NCBI GenBank assembly: GCA_033002965.1
Contig: JAURVB010013196.1
Location: forward strand, 309,318 to 373,317
Reading direction: 5' to 3'
Length of the DNA: 64,000 nt
From: Piper betle
Lineage: Eukaryota; Streptophyta; Magnoliopsida; Piperales; Piperaceae
The notes beneath the pieces are model-generated. The model saw nothing but the letters and a program-made list of their open reading frames with translations, was not told the DNA's origin and made no database searches. Both the position numbers and the translations under genes were made by a program. Each line of letters starts with the position of its first letter. Positions within the stretch are counted from its first letter, which is position 1. Of the stretch, positions 12,602 through 22,669 are shown in pieces.

Positions 12602-13137
12602 TGTTAATATGTGTAATTATATTAACGATATATAGCCCATTGCCACACTCGGAATACTAAAGCTTCTCGGAATATTAACAGAGGTGACTGTTAGTTGTTC
12701 CATGGAGATTGAAGGGTTTTAAAGCTTCTCTATAAATTGAGCTTTATTTACCTCATTCTAAGAAGGAAAGACAAGCAGAAGAAAAGACAACAAAAAGAGA
12801 GAGAGGAGAGATATATAGATAAAAGGAGAGGGAAAAATATTCATGAGTTTATCTTATACGGAGTATTGAGAGAGAGTGAAATCTTGTAATCTCAATAGTA
12901 TAGGGTGGGTGAGTAATCTTCTTATACATCTCTATATATATTTGATGACTGTAATCTTTAGTTGAAGTAGTGAATTGTTCATTGTTGCCCGTGGTTTTTG
13001 ACTCTTGATTGAAGGGGGTTTTCCACGTTAAATCTCTGTTCTTTTGTGGTTTTGTTTTATCTTATCTCTCAGGTCTTATTTTCCCATTATTTTTGTTCGC
13101 TGCATTTGATCTCAAATTTTGGGGATTTTTCTCAACA
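12602..13137 (+). repeat. Copia-1 3' LTR
   Basis: 536 bp, preceded by the purine tract AAGTGGAGAT (polypurine tract, about 12592-12601). It ends AACA and is followed directly by the target duplication CTCAA. Confidence 0.93.
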
Positions 13138-13216
13138 CTCAACTTCTTCCATAGGACACTCCACGCCCACACCGGCAAATAATGAAAAGAAGGAAGCATG
13201 CCGTAAAAAGGTATAT

Positions 13217-13882
13217 TCAATCAGAGACTTCAAATAGGCCTAGATCAAGAAAGGAATATTCAATCAGTTTTCCTACTTCCATCTGGATCCACAATCTTCT
13301 TGTGTATATAACATTAAATAAAGTAATATTGAACGTGATACCAACAGGCAAGCCAGTTATAAAGGGAAACAGATTTTCTGAGTCATTTTGACAAACACTC
13401 AAATCCACTTTCATGTGTCTGAAGTTTGGACTTAGCAGAAGACTTTCAAATGAAATGAGATCAAGTAACATGGTAAATTGAATTTGACAAGAGAGATTAA
13501 GACTTTCTTCATGACAGAATTGTTTTAGGACATGCGCAAAATTTGAGCAGCCCAACTTTTCCTCCTCACATATGCGTTCTAGATGTGAAAAAATAGCAAG
13601 CAGATTCTTTACAGGAAGATTCTGATATCTCCCAGACTTCAACTTCAATGCACAACTGAATAACAAGAGCTCCAAAACATGACTTTCCACTTCTCGAGTA
13701 AATCCCAGAAAACTATATCTCAACAGCAAAAGACACTTGTCCAACTTCTCCAATAATCCTTTAAAATGAAACTGCTTTGGTTCCATATGCTCACTTATCT
13801 TAGTAAATAACTTCATGGCTTTTGAACATTCAAAGACGAACTCCAAAGCACCGATTAAGTCTTTAGAGAGTTCTCTGACCAT
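13217..13882 (-). pseudogene. INTS4/SIEL-like protein, C-terminal exon (fragment)
   Basis: A 221-residue open frame with LEFVFECSKAMKLF, LEKLDKCLLLLRYSF, HVLELLLFSCALKL and, near its end, FPFITGLPVGITFNITLFN. I recognise these as the C-terminal part of SIEL, the plant protein related to Integrator subunit 4, an ARM-repeat protein implicated in SHORT-ROOT movement and snRNA 3' processing. The frame is open to its stop at 13217. The rest of the roughly 900-residue protein was not found between 13883 and 16250, so this is probably a truncated copy. Upstream exons under a poorly conserved stretch (13898-14086) cannot be excluded. Copia-1 is inserted about 75 bp beyond the stop. Confidence 0.68.
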
Positions 13883-15112
13883 GGAAAGCTCCCGCTTTCA
13901 ATTCCTAAATTTGTACAAGATAAAACCAATCAGTTCCCAAGAGATCATATTGGGAAAGTGTTTATAGAAGACAACAACGGTTGTAGGATAAGCACCTGAA
14001 GCTTGAGGGCTTCCACTGTATGATTCGACTTTGAAAAGCCAAGTTTTAACCACCTCTCCAAAAATAAGTTTCATGCAAGATATCATTTAATCTTTTTGAC
14101 AGGAAAATATGTGCCTGGCATGTTCAGTATGAGTTGACATTAACTCTCAGTCTACAAGTTATCACATAGGTTGGCTGGACAAGGATCAGATACATTAAAT
14201 CGAGAAAAATGAACTGATAATGGGTCTAGGTGAATTGCACCTTTAACGGAGGCGGGAAGTTTTCATAGTAATGGCACTGTTGTATGTCAAAATCAAGTCT
14301 CATATCTAAAGTTTTATGGGTTTGGGAGGAGTCCTCTCCCTATAACATAGAGCTCTTCCCCTTTGGTTCTTGACATCCCAAAATTGTCATCTTTCTTTTC
14401 TTTGGCAAATTGTTTTCTTCTCTTCTTTTGTAATATTTCTTTGATTATTGAAATATTATTTTTGTAGTGTCCGAGGATGTAAGCCTCGTTAAATTCCGGT
14501 GTTAATAGCTATTGTCGGATATAGTTGTTAATTATTGTGCTATTTAAATTACTTGATAAAATTCTGTCTAGGAGTTGGTTTTTAAGTCGGACCGTGTGTC
14601 CCACCATTGAGAAGTTTATCTTGGGGTAATTTTTAGTAAAATAATTTTTACGATAGTCATCTAGGTAATAGTTCTCAAAGTGAACTAGTTATCTTTGGTG
14701 AAAATTACCCAGTTTTTGGTTTTCACAACCGGCACTGCATATACAAATGCCCTAGGAGGAATATTGGATGAACAAGTGTCAGCTAGAGTTGGCATTGAAA
14801 GGCTTGAGGCTTATCCAAGATCAAGTCACGTTTACATGAAGGTTTTATCTGAAAGACCATAAATGTGAAAATAAAGAAATAAGGAAATAACAAAGTGCAT
14901 ACTCAAGCAGGAGAAACACGTTGTAAAGCCACTATGCTCAGCTTATTAGCAATGACAAGAAAAAGATAAGCGATTGGAATAAGATTTCATCAATTGCTAT
15001 GGATAAGTAAAGATCAAAATTTACAAAATGATTTGCAAAATTGGGGTGCATGGATAGTAACACGAAAGTTATCTTTCACCCTCGGTGTATAATCAGACAA
15101 GATAGAAGTTAT
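13883..15112. other. Intergenic, possible SIEL intron or flank
   Basis: A minus-strand frame at 13898-14086 contains FGEVVKTWLFKVESYS but matches nothing I can name. Otherwise no features were recognised. Confidence 0.3.
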
Positions 15113-15648
15113 TGTTGGGTTGTCCCTCCTTCATAAATACATAAAATTAAAATTTTATTTTTGGTAAAAATCAAGATTTTACAGATTTGATTAATTAAAA
15201 GGAATAAAAGCAAATGTCCAACGCTTTTCTTCTTTGATTTTTTAAGATTCTATTTTTTAGAGAAAAATAACCATAAAGGGAGAAAGAAAATTATGTGGAT
15301 TGAAGAAAGGTGAATGTTTTGCTGAGATTCACTTGCAATCGTTAATGATAACTTCACCAAGTTTTTATATTTGTAATCCATAATTCTTTATTTTATTTAT
15401 TGGTTAATATCAATTTTATAAAAAGTACAATAAATTAGTATTTGGGAATTTGTTCTCTTGTGGATCTTTTTTGTACCAAACTTATAATATAATGATTTGA
15501 TTTTATCGTTTGCCTGTGGTTTTTTTTTCCAAATTTGGGGTTTTCTATATAAAATTGGTTTGTCTGATCTCTATATTTGTTTGGTACTTCTTATCTTTAT
15601 ATGTTAAAATAAGAAATTTGTATTTGGTTTGTTTGGTTAATCCCAACA
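15113..15648 (+). mobile_element. Solo LTR of the copia-2 family
   Basis: The sequence runs from TGTTGGGTTGTCCCTCC to GGTTAATCCCAACA, 536 bp. It matches the LTRs of the copia-2 element (45005-45519, opposite strand) over its whole length, including GTGGATTGAAGAAAGGTGAA and the same two ends. No internal region is attached, so it is a solo LTR left by LTR-LTR recombination. The adjacent pentamers (GTTAT and ATTAG) are not identical, so the target duplication has decayed or the two ends come from different insertions. Confidence 0.85.
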
Positions 15649-16250
15649 ATTAGTCGAACAGCTATTATTATTTTTGCCCATTGATTTTTTAAAAATAAAA
15701 AAGGTTTGCATTGATTTAAAAAAAAAAAGTTAATGCACTTGTCCTAGTCAATAATGCAATTTCAAATAGAATTTCTCTTCCTTGATTTGTCAATAGGTGC
15801 ATTTAGTTTTTTTATTTACAATTTTATAACCTCGTCTTTTTGTACTCAAAGTGTATCTGACAAGTCATGATCGTAATCTGGTTTGGGTTTTTAAGTTACA
15901 CGTCTATTGTGATCTCATGGAGGACGAGCAAAGTGTTGTATAATGTCTACAAACAGTAGATGAAAGCTTCAGAGTATGTAACCAAATCACAAGCATGCTT
16001 GTCGTGAACATCACCTCAACTGTTAGAAAGTGACCAATGACAAGCACTTTGGTATTTTATATAACAAGTTGCCTGCATGGTCCCTGCAGACAACTAATCT
16101 TAACAACCGTTATCTTCAATTTTTGTCTTCTCGTTTTTCAGAATCTTGGGTGGTAGAAAGAATAAGAGCTAGAAACAAACTGATTCTTGGAATCAATAGT
16201 TGATTGTCATGTATGAATATTTTAATAATAGTGGCGCAGTAGCAAAGAGA
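15649..16250. other. AT-rich intergenic upstream of the P450 remnant
   Basis: No coding or repeat feature was recognised beyond homopolymer A/T runs. Confidence 0.35.
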
Positions 16251-18010
16251 ATGGGGGGGCTGTTCAAAGCCTTGGTTACTCTGTCTTTGGTTGTATCATG
16301 CTTACGATCTGTTCTGGTTGAAGCCCGAGAAGATTATAGCTCAGTTGAGAAACCAAGAGGTCAAAGGCCCCATTTTGCCAGTTGGAGGAAGGATTATGGT
16401 GCAACCTAAATCTTGTAGAACCATATTTAGCTCCGCCCGGGAGCGACGCCGGTGGAAATGCCGTGCGTCTCCACCGGCGTCGCTCCCGGGCGGAGCTAAA
16501 ATTTTTTCAATCTTGTAACCTTTTCCTTTAAGCTTTGATTAAAATATATTGTGTACATTCGTTGTTGTTATTTTATATATATAGTTTGCATCTGATTGAG
16601 TAACCCTGTCAAGCACAGACAAGACGGTGGTAACTTGTGTAGTTGTTTGCTTGTGTGCTTATGACCCACGTTTATGTTCCTGATTGGAAGCATGCCGGTG
16701 TTGTATATAAGTGAGCCCAATTCAGCAAGAGAGATTCTCCTCTGCAAATCCTTGGAGATTGGAAGGCCTTCATATTTGAAGAAGAACAAAAGCAGCTGTT
16801 GTTGGGGAGAGCATCATCTCATCCAGTGGGAAACATGGGTGCATCAGAGAAAGATCATAGCTCCAGAGTTCCTCATTGACAAGGTCAAGGTATTTGCGTC
16901 TTCTCAGTTCTTCTACATCATGAGTTGCACCAACTTATTGAGCTTGTGTAGTTCTTGTTGTTTCTGCACAAATAGTTGGTGTTATCAGGGGATGGTAGAT
17001 GAGATGGTGGAGCGACTCATGCCTCTGTTGGACTCATGGAAGAAGAGGGTGGAGAATGGAGGAGCATTGGCTGACATTAGAGTTGATCATGACTTGAGAT
17101 CCTTCTCTGCCGAAGTTGTTTCAAGAGCAGTTTTCGGAAGCAATTACTACATGGGTAAGAAAATCTGCTTGAAGCTAAGAGATCTCCAGGATGCCTTTGG
17201 AGATCAGAGTGCCACTCTTTTCATTCCCGGAATGAGGTAATTAAGTATCATCACATGCACTTAACTTAGTGTGATCAAATCAACCCAAGTTTGATTTTCA
17301 ATATATTGGATCATACAGCTATCTACCCACAAAAGGCAAAAGAGAAATTTGGAAGCTTGACAGAGAGATCGTCATTGATTCTGGAGGTGGCAAGTTTAAT
17401 GCCAGAAGAAAAGGCAGAGAACTTCATGGTGGACAACTGCAATGGGATGTACTTCGCCGTCCATGAAACCACAGGGACAACAGTCACCTGAACCATGATG
17501 CTGCTGGCCTTGCATCCCCAGTGGCAGAATCGAGTTCGACAAGAGATCGTCAGCATCTGTCGTGGTAGAGTCCCTGATGCGGACATGCTCGGCAAGATGA
17601 AAACGGTAGGTTGATCAATTAAAGCATCCAAGTTTGTAACATAAATAACTACATCAATACAATCTATTAAAATTAATCTGCGGGCTCAATTGGAGATAAC
17701 AATCGTGGGACAAGAGACACTTCGTCTCTACCCAGCCACCCCTCACCTGCAAAGAGAAGTGTTTGGAGGACATGAAGTTTGGAGAGCTGGAACTGCCAAA
17801 GGGTGTGAAACAGACCTGCACAGGGACCAGCAAGTTTGAGCATGGCATATCTAGTGCATGCAAAGCCCCCAGCCGTTCATGCCCTGGTGGAGGACCAAGG
17901 AATTGGCTGGGTCAGATACTGGTCATGGGTCAGATGAAGATGCTCCTCTCCCTCATTCTCACCAGGTTTTCAGTTTCTCTCTCTGAAAACTATCACGGCT
18001 GTCTAGCTTA
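16251..18010 (+). pseudogene. CYP714-like cytochrome P450 pseudogene
   Basis: Pieces follow P450 order on the plus strand. The N-terminal anchor MGGLFKALVTLSLVV (16251) shifts frame into YDLFWLKPEKI (about 16300). Then come LYISEPNSAREILLCKSLEI and WVHQRKIIAPEFL (16690-16890); MVDEMVERLMPLLDSW with RSFSAEVVSRAVFGSNY (16990-17155); YLPTKGKREIWKLDREI (about 17313); an I-helix-like ENFMVDNCNGMYFAVHETT with a TGA stop (17489-17491) where Trp is expected; and ExxR-like GQETLRLYP (about 17710) followed by a frameshift before EDMKFGELELPKG. The heme loop reads PGGGPRNWLGQ, so the Cys heme ligand is Trp. Members of this clade oxidise gibberellins or other diterpenoids; this copy cannot bind heme. A MITE lies inside it. 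Confidence 0.82.
16418..16508. mobile_element. MITE M1: 91-bp Mutator-type hairpin MITE
   Basis: A 30-nt arm at 16426-16455 (TTTAGCTCCGCCCGGG...) is a perfect inverted match to 16471-16500, with a 15-nt loop. The outer ends begin G and end C. The element is flanked by identical 9-bp direct repeats AATCTTGTA (16409-16417 and 16509-16517). A 9-bp target duplication is typical of the Mutator superfamily. It has no coding capacity. Confidence 0.88.
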
Positions 18011-18127
18011 TGCTTGGCCGCTTTGCAAAATTCGGAATAAGATCGTTGAATGTGACCGGAGGAAGTCATTTGATTGGTCAATTGGATAAGATTTAGTTTA
18101 TTTAAATTGGTCAAAATATACCTTGTG

Positions 18128-18163
<36 letters not shown>

Positions 18164-19020
18164 CAAGAAACAAATATAACTCTATCACCAATTTTATAAT
18201 TTTATAATATAAAATAAAATTTTACTTCAGATATAAAGGACTTTAGAAATTAATAATTATTTTTTAAGAACCATTTAAATCATAAATGCATCATAAAAAT
18301 ATTATCACTAAAACATCTTCATGCAAATTAAATCTTATGCCTCCTATAATTTTCATTCTTTTTAGACATACCCTACAAGTTTTGTGAATTTAATTTTTCA
18401 TAAAAAATAAAAAAACCAACAAATTACTTATATTTATCATCATAAACATTTTAACACAATATAATGATATTACATAGACAAAAATTATTCTAAACATAAA
18501 AAATCCATAAAAGTACAACAAAAAATAAATAAATACATAGGAATAAAGTATTAAATTGCAAATAAAAAATCGTTCATAATTTTATAGCATGTATAAACTA
18601 CAAGGTTACTTAAAAATATGTCTATATGTGGGTAGATCAAAAAGAAAAAAAACAACTTCTAGTTAAAATGCTTATAAAATTGTGAGGACAGTGAGAAGTC
18701 AATGTTGTAGCATTTGTGATAGTAGGGCAATAAAACAGGGCAAAACAGAGAGAAGTCGAAACACGACAGCGTGAGAGAGAGGTCAGATGGTTGTGAGAGG
18801 CTTGGGCTACAACGATTGTGAGAGAACCGACATAACCAATTCCTAGTCTGATTCTTAGTTTAAAATTGGAATCGGCTTGACTTGAGAATCAATCGAATCA
18901 GAATAGCCTTGACTTCTTGGCCGATTCTTGGTCCGATTTTGAAGAAAACCTTGTCTTCTCATTTTTTAACAAGGTTTTACACCTAGCCTTATTAACTCAC
19001 CCGACTCCACTTAGAATTAA
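18011..19020. other. AT-rich intergenic with (TA)n tract
   Basis: A (TA)n microsatellite lies at about 18128-18160. 18780-18960 has repeated GATTC/GAATC words like those in elements E and F, perhaps an old remnant of that family. No gene was recognised. Confidence 0.35.
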
Positions 19021-19021
19021 C

Positions 19022-19625
19022 CGAGTTTTGCAACTATGCTTGGCCTTAAAGCCGAAGCACGAGGTGAACCTCGTGTTGAAGAAGCTTTAGGCCTATAGTA
19101 ATAAGGGGAATTATAAAGAGTCGGTAAACTTGTAATATTGTTCGTAACTAAAGAGCTTTGTGTTGAAACTTATGGTGAAGATGTGTTATTAACAATGTAA
19201 TATAATCTATAAATAAGTACCAGTTAGTTGTTTGTCATTACGTTAATCTACGTAATCAAATGTGCTTCATATAATTGATATAAACATAAAAAATACAACT
19301 AAAAGTGTTCCAACGTAGAATAGGCGGAGTTTTGCATCTATGCTTGGCCTTATAGTCATGGCACTGGGTGAACCTCGTATTGAAGCAGCTTTAGGCCTAA
19401 AGTAATAAGGGAAATTATAAAGAGTAGGTAAACTTTTAATATTGTTCGTAACTAAAGAGCTTTGTGTCGAAACTTATAGTGAAGATGTGTTATCAGCAAT
19501 ATAATATAGTCTATAAATAAATACTGGTTAGTTGTTTGTCATTACGTTAATCTACGTAATCAAGTGTGCTTCATATAATTGATATAAACATAAAAATCAG
19601 CTAAAAGTGTCTCAAATAAGCATAA
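19022..19625. repeat. Tandem duplication with 304-bp period
   Basis: Two head-to-tail copies share long stretches such as ATGCTTGGCCTTA (19036 and 19340), TATTGTTCGTAACTAAAGAG and CATTACGTTAATCTACGTAA. They differ by scattered substitutions and small indels. The copies have no coding frame. The origin is unknown; it may be an unrecognised element or a local duplication. Confidence 0.85.
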
Positions 19626-19838
19626 ATGGCATTCGATATTTGGACATCCACTGCTACTTGTAAACTAAATTGGCATCGCACACGTACATATATACACAGC
19701 ATATAAAGCCTCAAAAAATCTAGAGCAAAATGGAAGAAAGCCCATCAACAACATCACAAATGTATCATGTTTCACTCCCTAATCTAACAATTACCCACAC
19801 AAGAACAGCTAATTCAGCAACTTCCAAGCTCATACTCA

Positions 19839-21272
19839 TCAACGGCCAATCCCTTCTCCAAATGACCTTTTACAATGAGCGATGGCAGCTCTCCTCTCCT
19901 CTGCACCCAACTTTCCCAATATCTCATCACCAGCTTCTCTTGATCCCATCGGCGACGTCGCCCTTGTTACCGGCAAGCTCTTGCTCGAAGTAAGTATTCG
20001 GCCCTTTCTACACTTCACATATTTATTACTGTCTATCATTTCGACCACCTTAGACGCCTCCAGCTTAGCTATAACAGTCGGTAAGGCAGGTGGGGTTGAT
20101 TAGAGCCATCCATTTCTGAAAGGGGTTTGATAATCTTGGGTACTTCGAGAGCGTCTCCTGCTTATTATTCCTGTGGTGGTGAGCTTTGAAAAGGTGCGGT
20201 GGGAAGAAGGTGTAGGACTTGATGAATGACATGAACGTGGTTAGAAGCTTTCCTGATCTCAACTTGATGAGGAACTTCATCAGCACTACCCCATTCAATG
20301 TCGTGGTCATCCTAAAAGGCTTCCTGTATTTCATTTCAAAGATGTCGAAAGAGGAGCTCTGTCATGATCATATATATTCAATGATGATTTTATAGGCGTC
20401 AAATATAAAAATGTCACAAGCTACAATTTGCAAGTCAGTGTGATTACAAGAAATCAAATTTGGGTACTACTCTACTTATAGAATATCTAAAATATTATAT
20501 AAGCTTACATGCATGAACGTTTAAAACTATCTAAAATATTATATAAGCTTACATGCATGAACGTTTAAAACTATCTAAGATATTATATAAGCTTACATGT
20601 AGGAAGTTTTAAACGTAAAAACCAAAGTTCAAAGAATCTCTTTAGAAAACAAAGGAATGTTTTTAAGACAATCCATTAATTAGTGTTAGCCAATCAATTA
20701 CTTGATGAAGATAAACAACTCATATGGGAGGAGGTATACCTGCTCCAGACCAACGCCCTGTTCCTCGTCTTTCCGATTAACCGCCGGTAGTCCTTGGGGC
20801 TCGTCGCCGACGACCCGCCCAGGTCCGAAGGAGACACCTTCGCCTTTTCCCTCTCCTTCAAAGACACCCCTCGGCCGGCACTATTGCCACCCTCCGGCGA
20901 GCTTTTCCACGTTGGAAGCAGCTCGTGGGAGAGCGACGGCCGGGTGCGGGTGCTGGACATGGAAGACGAGAAGCTCCGAGTGATGGGGAATCTGAGGCTG
21001 GGACAATTAGGAGTCTGGCCATTATGACTTGTGTGGTCGTGGCTGCTTTCTTCTGCCTCGTAAGCAGATAACCAGTTCGAGGAGTTTGGAAGAGAGGAGA
21101 AGGAGATTCGTATCTGCAATTCTCCCGAGTGTGGCGAGGGTTGGAGGTCGATCTCAATATATGAGTCTTCTTCCTCTTCTTGTTGTTCTTCTTCTTTCTG
21201 GTCTTGAGGTATATCAATATCGTTGAGGGTGGATTCCAGTTCATTGAGGCTAAAGGAGAAGCTGTCTTCCAT
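19839..21272 (-). CDS. Membrane-associated kinase regulator (MAKR/BKI1)-like protein
   Basis: Proposed exons are 20740-21272, 20144-20323 and 19839-19983. They join in phase to 858 nt (285 aa). Exon 1 starts MEDSFSFSLNELES and has an acidic run, then SYIEIDL, the short motif typical of MAKR proteins, and a Ser/Arg-rich region. It ends at AG|GTATAC. Exon 2 is basic (VVLMKFLIKLRSGKLL), fitting membrane or kinase contact. Exon 3 ends with ERRAAIAHCKRSF, resembling the C-terminal motif by which BKI1 binds the BRI1 kinase. The family restrains receptor-kinase signalling at the plasma membrane. The start was chosen at the Met before the conserved part; Mets 18 codons upstream (21326) and between are alternatives. 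The exon 2 donor AA|GTACCC is less certain: without it, exon 2 runs to a stop at 20065. Confidence 0.66.
20476..20612. repeat. 44-bp tandem repeat, about three copies
   Basis: Units of TCTAAAATATTATATAAGC followed by TTACATGCATGAACG and TTTAAAACTA repeat with a 44-bp period. The third copy is partly diverged. The array lies inside intron 1 of the MAKR-like gene and contains the CATGCATG (RY-type) palindrome. Confidence 0.88.
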
Positions 21273-21724
21273 CTGCTCTGTGGTGCTGTACATGATCATG
21301 GTCTCTTTACTCTTGTATGCGTGCAAGAGTATAGGTGTAGTCGAAAGGGAGATCTATTGAGGGAGGAGAAGGAGAGGCTCTAACAAATATTGATTAGAAC
21401 ATGGCGCAGGATTGGTGGACAAATGAATGAGTAGTACTATACAACTACAATACAATACAAGCAAAGCAAAGAAGCTTGCTTACAGTAGTCAACGATGATG
21501 CTTTCATTATTATCTAATTAGATAATACTTATAAGAACTAACACGTTACACGGTAGTAGTTAATTAGCATAAAAAACAGACAAGACAGATACGAGATATC
21601 GACTTATAGTGGAGCTAGGATGCTGTGGAAGCTGAGGTTCCATGCAAATTTACTTGCGGGGATGAAACATAATGCAATACATGAAGAAATTAGCATACAT
21701 ATAAGGCCAGGCCGGGTGGAAACA

Positions 21725-21755
<31 letters not shown>
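21273..21755 (-). promoter_or_regulatory. 5' flank of the MAKR-like gene
   Basis: About 480 bp between the gene start and element B, ending in a (CA)n/(TA)n microsatellite (about 21724-21755). No TATA box could be chosen with confidence. Confidence 0.3.
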
Positions 21756-22651
21756 GCCGATTTCCTGCGCCAGAGGCAGGAAATCGGCTCTCTGCGCCAC
21801 AATGATCTGGGCCGTCCGATTACAAGGACGGCCCAGATTTATTAGTTTTTTTTTAAAAAAATTTTAATTTGATCTGGACCGTCCGATTAGAAGGACGGTC
21901 CAGATCATATGGAGGGGCGGAGGCGGAGCGCCGCCGCCGTGGCGGGGGAGGGTGGCCGACCCTTTGCCCCGGCGCCCGCCACGGCCCCCGCCCCGGCCTC
22001 GGCCCCGGCCCCTGCCCCGGCGCCCGCCACGGCCAGATCTGGCCGCCGCCAGATGCGGGCGGGCAGCCGCGGCCAGATCCGGCCGCGACAGGCCGGACTT
22101 GGCCGTCGCCCGACCAGATCTGGCCGGGGGACGGCCAGGTCCGGCCTGTCGCGGCCGGATCTGGCCGGCGGCGGCCAGATCTGCCGCGCTGCCCGCCCGC
22201 ATCTGGCGGCGGCCAGATCTGGGCGCGGCGCTGCTCCGCCGCGTCGTCGCCCCTCCCGGCCGCCACCCTTTCGCGAGGCTCCCCCCTCCGCCCACCCACG
22301 CCGCCCTCGCCCCGCCTCGCCCACCCCTGCCCGGCCGGCCGCGGCCGGATCCCAGACGCCGCGGCCCCCCTTCTCCTCCGCCCACCCACGCCGCCCTCGC
22401 CCCGCCTCGCCCACCCCCCGCCCGGCCGGCCGCCGCCCTCCCCCTTCTCCTCCGCCCACCCACGCCGCCCTCGCCCCGCCTCGCCCACCGCCCGCCCGGC
22501 CGGCCGCGGCCGAATCCCGGCCGCCGGCGAAGGAGGGGTGGTGGAAAAAAAATTTTTTTATCAAATCTGGGCCGTTCGATCATAATCGGACGGCCCAGAT
22601 TATCCTGGCGCAGGTAAGGGTTTCCTGCCTCTTGCACAAGAAACCTTTACC
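21756..22651. mobile_element. Element B: GC-cored element with stacked hairpin boxes
   Basis: It lies between (TA)n tracts (21735-21755 and 22652-22669). The left end has a 14-bp perfect stem (AGCCGATTTCCTGC and its complement, 21755-21789). Next come two dyad boxes with GGCCGTCCGATTA or GACCGTCCGATTA (21804-21839, 21871-21906), and an inverted box at the right end (22564-22601). The core is extremely GC-rich. Its left half folds on itself around 22117 (arms about 22031-22115 and 22128-22230, rich in GGCCAGATCTGGCC). Its right half has three tandem copies containing CACGCCGCCCTCGCCCCGCC (about 22288, 22388, 22461). The open frames crossing it on both strands are compositional. Confidence 0.78.
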
Positions 22652-22669
22652 CATATATATATATATATA

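Larger units (their letters stand above)
7942..13137 (+). mobile_element. Copia-1: Ty1/copia LTR retrotransposon, decayed but complete in outline
   Basis: The element runs 5.2 kb from TGTTAATATG to ...TCTCAACA and is flanked by an exact 5-bp target duplication CTCAA (7937-7941 and 13138-13142). Between two LTRs of about 535 bp it carries, in copia order, gag with zinc knuckle, protease, integrase, reverse transcriptase and RNase H. It is not autonomous: the gag frame shifts near 8670, a stop (TAG 10241) interrupts integrase, stops at 11695 and 12246 interrupt the reverse transcriptase/RNase H region, and further frameshifts are present. By eye the two LTRs differ at roughly 40 positions, about 8 percent, so the insertion is not recent. 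Confidence 0.93.

Noticed and set aside
19730..20103. Plus-strand gene starting at a TATAAA-like site (about 19696) with ATG at 19882 and a GTAAGT donor at 19990
   Set aside because: The opposite strand encodes the conserved AAIAHCKRSF ending and in-phase exons of the MAKR-like gene, which explains the coding look here better.
19022..20612. Tandem repeats as a possible CRISPR array
   Set aside because: Units are contiguous without unique spacers and the genome is a plant's.
20794..21383. Plus-strand frames opposite MAKR exon 1
   Set aside because: No motif; shadows of the minus-strand exon.
21755..21790. Hairpin as a transcription terminator
   Set aside because: This is eukaryotic DNA and the stem is one of several palindromes of a mobile element.
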